DNA of 45,101 nucleotides, from contig JAHJAO010000069.1 of NCBI GenBank assembly GCA_018813905.1, positions 1-45,101 of the forward strand, given 5' to 3'. Positions 41,550 to 45,101 of the stretch are shown in pieces; within the stretch, counting starts at the first letter, position 1; each line of letters opens with the position of its first letter. The position numbers were made by a program, and so were the translations under genes. The stretch is from Candidatus Omnitrophota bacterium. GTDB lineage: Bacteria > Omnitrophota > Gorgyraeia > B26-G9. The notes under the pieces were generated by a model. The model saw nothing but the letters and a program-made list of their open reading frames with translations, was not told where the DNA came from and made no database searches.

Positions 41550-42572
41550 ATGAAAAATAACAAATTGGCTCGGTGTTACCAGTGTTATTATTCAATATGG
41601 GTGCATCCGACCAAAGACGGCCGTGCGATGATTTCTACATGCTGTAATAATATGTTTCGCGCGGAAAACAGGGTAATTGCTGTAAATAATATTAAAAAAA
41701 CATGGAATAGCAGGCAGTTTAAATTTCAGCGAAAGCTGAAGTTAAAAAAAGATTGGAGCTCTTGTAAAGGCGCATCTTGTGAGAATCGGCCGTTCGCGCA
41801 ACAGCTTATTGATGAAAATGTAAATAATGCGATTAAAAAAGGCAATACAGAACTCGAATATTTACCGAGAATGGTAACTATTATTCCATCAGAAGGATGT
41901 AACAATAATTGTTACTTTTGCTATCAAGCTCCGGCACGGAAAAAATGCGAAAATTATCGATTGAGGAATAATCTTATTCAGGAACTGAAAGATGACATAA
42001 TCCCTCATGCAGCCTGGGTTGTTATCTCTGGAGGCGAGCCATTTTTCTCAATAGAAGGGCTTGATTTGATAAATTGGACACTGTCTTGTTACCCGGAAAA
42101 AAAACTTTGCGTTTTGACCAACGGAACACTCCTTGACAAATTTGGGTTAGAAAGAATTATGCGCAACAATATTTCACTTAGGATTACGTTTTATGGGATG
42201 AGCAAGTTAACTTACAGTGAGGTAACAAAAACAGATAATTTTAATGCTATGTTTAATAATGTAAAAGGGCTTATAGATGCTGGTTATAAGAATATGAAAT
42301 TAGTTTTTATTGTTTCTCGTAAATCCTTAGTTGACGCGGAAGCATTTTGTGAGTTTATTGCAGGCAATGAACATCTTCAGGGTATTGTAGAGAACAATTG
42401 TTTTGAAGGGAAACAATGCTATAAATTAATGGAACAGCTTGAGAGAAAATATATTCATGCTGCATCCCGGCTTCGTTTTGGTTATAGGGATGAAGGGCTT
42501 ATACGGCGAATTACCAGAAAACTATATCTTCCATGGTATTCATTGAGATATTTATCGGGAAGCAAGCCTTAG
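41550..42572 (+). CDS. Radical SAM protein with N-terminal SPASM-like module, copy 1
   Basis: AAGGA lies a few bases before the ATG. The cluster motif CNNNCYFC is unusually far in, at C117, C121, C124, because an approximately 110-residue Cys-rich module comes first. C9 and C12 are followed by YYSIWVHPTKDGRAMISTCC (C31, C32). IKKTWNSRQFKFQRKL and CKGASC (C72, C77) come next. The sequence of the module (G-x-A-x-x-STCC, then I-x-x-x-WNS-x-x-F, then C-x4-C) resembles a SPASM auxiliary-cluster domain, normally found after the barrel. After the barrel (VVISGGEPFFSIEGLDLI, RITFYGMS) there are no further cysteine clusters. So the domain order looks circularly permuted. The next gene is a tandem copy. 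Confidence 0.82.
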   Translation: MKNNKLARCYQCYYSIWVHPTKDGRAMISTCCNNMFRAENRVIAVNNIKKTWNSRQFKFQRKLKLKKDWSSCKGASCENRPFAQQLIDENVNNAIKKGNTELEYLPRMVTIIPSEGCNNNCYFCYQAPARKKCENYRLRNNLIQELKDDIIPHAAWVVISGGEPFFSIEGLDLINWTLSCYPEKKLCVLTNGTLLDKFGLERIMRNNISLRITFYGMSKLTYSEVTKTDNFNAMFNNVKGLIDAGYKNMKLVFIVSRKSLVDAEAFCEFIAGNEHLQGIVENNCFEGKQCYKLMEQLERKYIHAASRLRFGYRDEGLIRRITRKLYLPWYSLRYLSGSKP

Positions 42573-42598
42573 AAGGGTGCTTAAAAAAGAAGAATCTT

Positions 42599-43645
42599 AT
42601 GATTAAAAATAACCTTCCGGAAAATTGTTGTCGCAGTTATTTCGGGATGTGGATAGTGCCTACGCGATTCGGAAAAGCAATGGTTTCAACCTGTTGTCAT
42701 AATAAATTTATGCGTGAGAATAGAGTTATTGTCGATAATGGCATAAAAAATGCCTGGAATTCTATGCGGTTTCAATTTCAGCGTAAGCTCATATCTCAAA
42801 GAAATTGGAGTTTTTGCTGGGGAGCAAGCTGTGGGATTGATCCATTTACTGATGATCTAACACATATAAATATTCCAGAGGTAAAAGATGCGATTGAAAA
42901 GAAGAGACGGGAACTTAATTATTGTGTTAAAAAACTTGTACTTTCTCTTTCCTTTGACTGCAATAACAATTGCCATTTTTGTTATTACAGGCATCAAAGG
43001 AGGAGAAAGAATTCTTACCAATTGCAGGATAATTTGATAAAGGAGATAAAGGGAATTATCCCTGATGTGCGGAAAGTGATTTTATCAGGAGGAGAACCAT
43101 TTTTTTCTTCGAGGAGTTGTGAATTAATCGAGTGGATTTTAGCGGAACATCCTCAAAAAGAGATTGTAATTTTGACCAATGGTACGCTTCTTCATAAATT
43201 CGGGTTACGTAGACTAATGCGGCAAAATATTATCCTTCAAGTCTCTATGTATGCGATGAATAAGAATAATCATCACAAGATAACCGGAGTAAATAATTTT
43301 GAGATAATGTTCCGAAATGTCAATGCGCTTATCAAGGACGGGTTTGGGAATTTAATTTTAGTTTTCCTGGTTAGCCTACATTCAAAAGCTGACCTAGAAG
43401 ACTTCTGTCGTTTTATTGAACAGAATGAAAATGTGAAGGGGATTGTGAGAAACAATGTTTTTGAAAGTAAACTATGTGAGGGAATTATGAAAACCATGGA
43501 ATCAAAATATTCCTACCTGAATGCCCGGCTGCGCTTTATTTATATGAATGAGAGTATACAACGGAAGATATCCAGAAAATTATATAACCCTGTGCATTCA
43601 TTGCGGTATATGCTTACTTGTTTCTTTGGCAAGTTAAACGGGTAG
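42599..43645 (+). CDS. Radical SAM protein with N-terminal SPASM-like module, copy 2
   Basis: I take ATG 42599 (348 residues), preceded by AAGAAGAA. It starts 26 bases after copy 1 and avoids the overlap of the earlier start at 42533. It repeats the layout of copy 1: C10 C11, SYFGMWIVPTRFGKAMVSTC (C32, C33), IKNAWNSMRFQFQRKL, then CWGASC (C73, C78). The radical SAM motif is CNNNCHFC (C121, C125, C128), followed by VILSGGEPFFSSRSCELI and VSMYAMNKNNHHKITG. The high similarity and adjacency show tandem duplication. Keeping both copies suggests distinct substrates or a heterodimer. Confidence 0.82.
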   Translation: MIKNNLPENCCRSYFGMWIVPTRFGKAMVSTCCHNKFMRENRVIVDNGIKNAWNSMRFQFQRKLISQRNWSFCWGASCGIDPFTDDLTHINIPEVKDAIEKKRRELNYCVKKLVLSLSFDCNNNCHFCYYRHQRRRKNSYQLQDNLIKEIKGIIPDVRKVILSGGEPFFSSRSCELIEWILAEHPQKEIVILTNGTLLHKFGLRRLMRQNIILQVSMYAMNKNNHHKITGVNNFEIMFRNVNALIKDGFGNLILVFLVSLHSKADLEDFCRFIEQNENVKGIVRNNVFESKLCEGIMKTMESKYSYLNARLRFIYMNESIQRKISRKLYNPVHSLRYMLTCFFGKLNG

Positions 43646-43705
43646 AAGTAGATTTAAATTAAAATGTATTTTTACAAATAACTTATTCTGATAAAAAAGA
43701 AAGCA

Positions 43706-44734
43706 ATGAAGCTAATGAAATTGCCGAAATTGGACAATACATCTTTATTATATAACTTGCGGGATAGTAAAAATTTGTTTTTATCCCGATTTAATTTAAT
43801 TTCAATCGACACCATAACACTGATGCTGTCCGACCGCTGTAATTTACGCTGTCGAATGTGTGATATGTGGGAAAAAGAAAAATTCGGGTATAGTGACCTT
43901 TCACTGGCGATAATAAAGAAAATACTTATCTCCTCAGATGTTAAACGCGTACGCTATCTATCTTTGACCGGAGGAGAGCCTTTTCTGAGAGAGGACATAG
44001 CAAACATATACGCACTTATTCGTTCTTTGCATCCCCGGTGCCGGGTCACGATTTCCTCTAATGGAGTATTAACTGGTAAAATCATAAAGTTTTTTTCTGG
44101 AGCAAATAATCCAAGAAATATCAGTTTAGAAATTAGCATGCACGGCATAACTTCTCACGATCATATGACACAGTCAAAGGGTTCACTAAGGCAAAGCGAA
44201 CAGACGATCGGTGAGATACAAAAGAGATTTCCAAAATTGAAACTATCTGTAAAATTTGTTATCACCCCCTGGAATTATAACGAAATAGAGAAAACTTTTG
44301 ACTATTGCCAAGAACGCGGCCTGCCTTTGATTGTAAAGATGATTGAAAACGTAAAATCCTATACCAATAGCATAAGGTACGAAGAGAATACAAAACAAAA
44401 AATTTTCAGTTTTACCGAAGACCAATTACAGGATATTCTGTGTTTCTTGAATAGAGTAAATAACAATAAGGGAGTGAACAGGTATTTCATAGAATACTTG
44501 GTCGGTTCTCTGCAAGGAAAACCAATAAATAAGCAGTGTTTAGTCTCCAGGAAGTCACTGTTTTTTAATGCAAATGGCGATATCTATAATTGTCGTAATT
44601 TTGAACCCATAGGGAATATCAAAGAGGGAGATGTTACTCTGCATATTACGGGATACAAAAATAGAATATGTAGACAGCAGAGAGATTCCAGTATCTGTCA
44701 AAAATGTGTTGCGCTGCCCCGGTTTTTAATCTGA
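43706..44734 (+). CDS. Radical SAM/SPASM-like protein
   Basis: The 342-residue protein has CNLRCRMC (C45, C49, C52), LTGGEPFLREDIANIY and ISLEISMHGITSHDHMTQSK. The C-terminal CLVSRKSLFFNANGDIYNC and CQKC fit a reduced auxiliary-cluster region. It ends with TGA at 44732-44734. The same frame continues past that stop with four more cysteines before the next stop (see findings). It is the last plus-strand gene of the locus. Its function is unknown. Confidence 0.83.
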   Translation: MKLMKLPKLDNTSLLYNLRDSKNLFLSRFNLISIDTITLMLSDRCNLRCRMCDMWEKEKFGYSDLSLAIIKKILISSDVKRVRYLSLTGGEPFLREDIANIYALIRSLHPRCRVTISSNGVLTGKIIKFFSGANNPRNISLEISMHGITSHDHMTQSKGSLRQSEQTIGEIQKRFPKLKLSVKFVITPWNYNEIEKTFDYCQERGLPLIVKMIENVKSYTNSIRYEENTKQKIFSFTEDQLQDILCFLNRVNNNKGVNRYFIEYLVGSLQGKPINKQCLVSRKSLFFNANGDIYNCRNFEPIGNIKEGDVTLHITGYKNRICRQQRDSSICQKCVALPRFLI

Positions 44735-44811
44735 AACAAAGAGCAGCATAATAATTATATAAGTACATGCAGGTTATGTTTCAAAACCCAATATTGCAAT
44801 GCGGTTTGTGA

Positions 44812-44844
44812 GGTTTTTTTATTTATTATCTCTGGAAAAAAACC
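44812..44844. terminator. A/T-rich inverted repeat between convergent genes, possible bidirectional terminator
   Basis: GGTTTTTTT (44812-44820) pairs with AAAAAAACC (44836-44844) around a 15-base loop. It sits in the short gap between the last plus-strand radical SAM gene and the minus-strand gene that ends at 44854. Its location suits a shared terminator. The long loop and weak stem make this uncertain. Confidence 0.35.
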
Positions 44845-44853
44845 GTGAATATT

Positions 44854-45101
44854 TTATTGAGAATAAGTGAAGATAAAATCCACATCGGTAATTGTCTGCT
44901 TGTTCAGAACAATGTCTTTTGGAGCATCATTCTCGCCATACCAGGCATATGGATCGGTTGCTTTATAATCGGGCCCGTCGATATAAATATCGTTGAAGCA
45001 AACAATATATGCTTTATTTATATTGGGAGAACCAGGGATAGCCAGAGAATAAGCGCCTGGAGCCGGGATAGTGGTTGAGGCAAGTTTTCTTCGAGATTTT
45101 C
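44854..45101 (-). CDS. C-terminal end of a large surface or carboxypeptidase-regulatory-like repeat protein (partial)
   Basis: Read on the minus strand, the last 81 codons are open from the window edge to a stop at 44856-44854. They contain APGAYSLAIPGSPNINKAYI, VCFNDIYIDGPDYKATDPYA and TDVDFIFTYSQ. The G-x-YSL-x-IPG...-YIV-x-x-F-D-I pattern and the closing 'V-DF-F' strand look like the last CarboxypepD_reg/CNA-B-like beta-sandwich repeat of a secreted protein. The beginning lies outside the window. An opposing plus-strand frame over the same bases is its shadow. The convergent orientation marks the end of the glycan/radical SAM block. Confidence 0.65.
   Translation of the reverse strand, partial: KSRRKLASTTIPAPGAYSLAIPGSPNINKAYIVCFNDIYIDGPDYKATDPYAWYGENDAPKDIVLNKQTITDVDFIFTYSQ

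Noticed and set aside
44845-45078. Plus-strand 77-residue frame
   Set aside because: It is antisense to a minus-strand frame with clear beta-sandwich surface-protein character (YSL-x-IPG, closing V-DF strand) that runs off the window edge.
1-45101. CRISPR arrays, tRNA or rRNA genes, transposases
   Set aside because: No regularly spaced repeats, cloverleaf-like segments or transposase motifs were found on reading the window.

Overview
The window is a dense, almost entirely plus-strand accessory locus, with short intergenic gaps, overlapping start/stop codons and moderately AT-rich DNA. It has no rRNA, tRNA, transposase or CRISPR array. The content points to an uncultivated Gram-negative-type bacterium. 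It combines a Wzm/Wzt polysaccharide exporter, a Wzx-type flippase, polyprenyl-phosphate-dependent GT-C glycosyltransferases and fourteen apparently intact radical SAM genes. That style resembles Omnitrophota-like candidate phyla, but this is inference from gene content; no marker gene fixes the taxonomy.

Layout. (A) 1-7050: a decayed GT4 glycosyltransferase ends in an ATGA overlap with a polysaccharide ABC exporter. The exporter's ATPase carries a triplicated C-terminal domain of unknown type. A GT2 fossil and two membrane-anchored SGNH hydrolases follow, one with TPRs inserted inside the SGNH fold. (B) 7088-15014: a cobalamin-binding radical SAM gene and six radical SAM/SPASM genes in one tight array, without any precursor peptide that I can see. 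(C) 15002-15311: a graveyard holding a radical SAM N-terminus with its first cluster cysteine changed to Arg, and a fragment of an ABC exporter gene that shares 29 identical bases with the intact exporter at 24496-24524. (D) 15330-25035: the most interesting region, which reads as a new-looking RiPP (ribosomally made, post-translationally modified peptide) system. It has a nucleotidyltransferase fused to a signal-peptidase domain, a PqqD-like leader-binding protein, a PRMT-like methyltransferase, two radical SAM/SPASM maturases and an HPr-kinase-like kinase. A 45-residue precursor peptide (22918-23055, missed by ordinary ORF cut-offs) and a peptide-type ABC exporter complete it. (E) 25067-35409: surface-glycan genes comprising a DPM1-like GT2, two GT-C enzymes, two GT2s, a sugar aminotransferase, a flippase and an ATP-grasp ligase. 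(F) 35446-44734: a second cobalamin radical SAM gene, a frameshifted hemB, a GT2, an N-acetyl-sugar amidotransferase-like PP-loop enzyme and four more radical SAM genes. Two of those four are tandem copies with a SPASM-like cysteine module placed BEFORE the radical SAM core. The plus-strand block ends against the 3' end of a minus-strand surface-protein gene (44854-45101).

How it may work together. The GT, flippase and Wzm/Wzt genes would make and export a surface polysaccharide. The DPM1-like enzyme would charge a lipid carrier for the GT-C enzymes, including the one at 15330. In region D the PqqD-like protein would dock the leader of the 22918 precursor. The radical SAM proteins, methyltransferase and kinase/nucleotidyltransferase would modify the core, and the ABC exporter and signal-peptidase domain would export and trim it. 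Several fossils (GT4, GT2, radical SAM, ABC fragment) and the hemB frameshift show that the locus is being rearranged and eroded.
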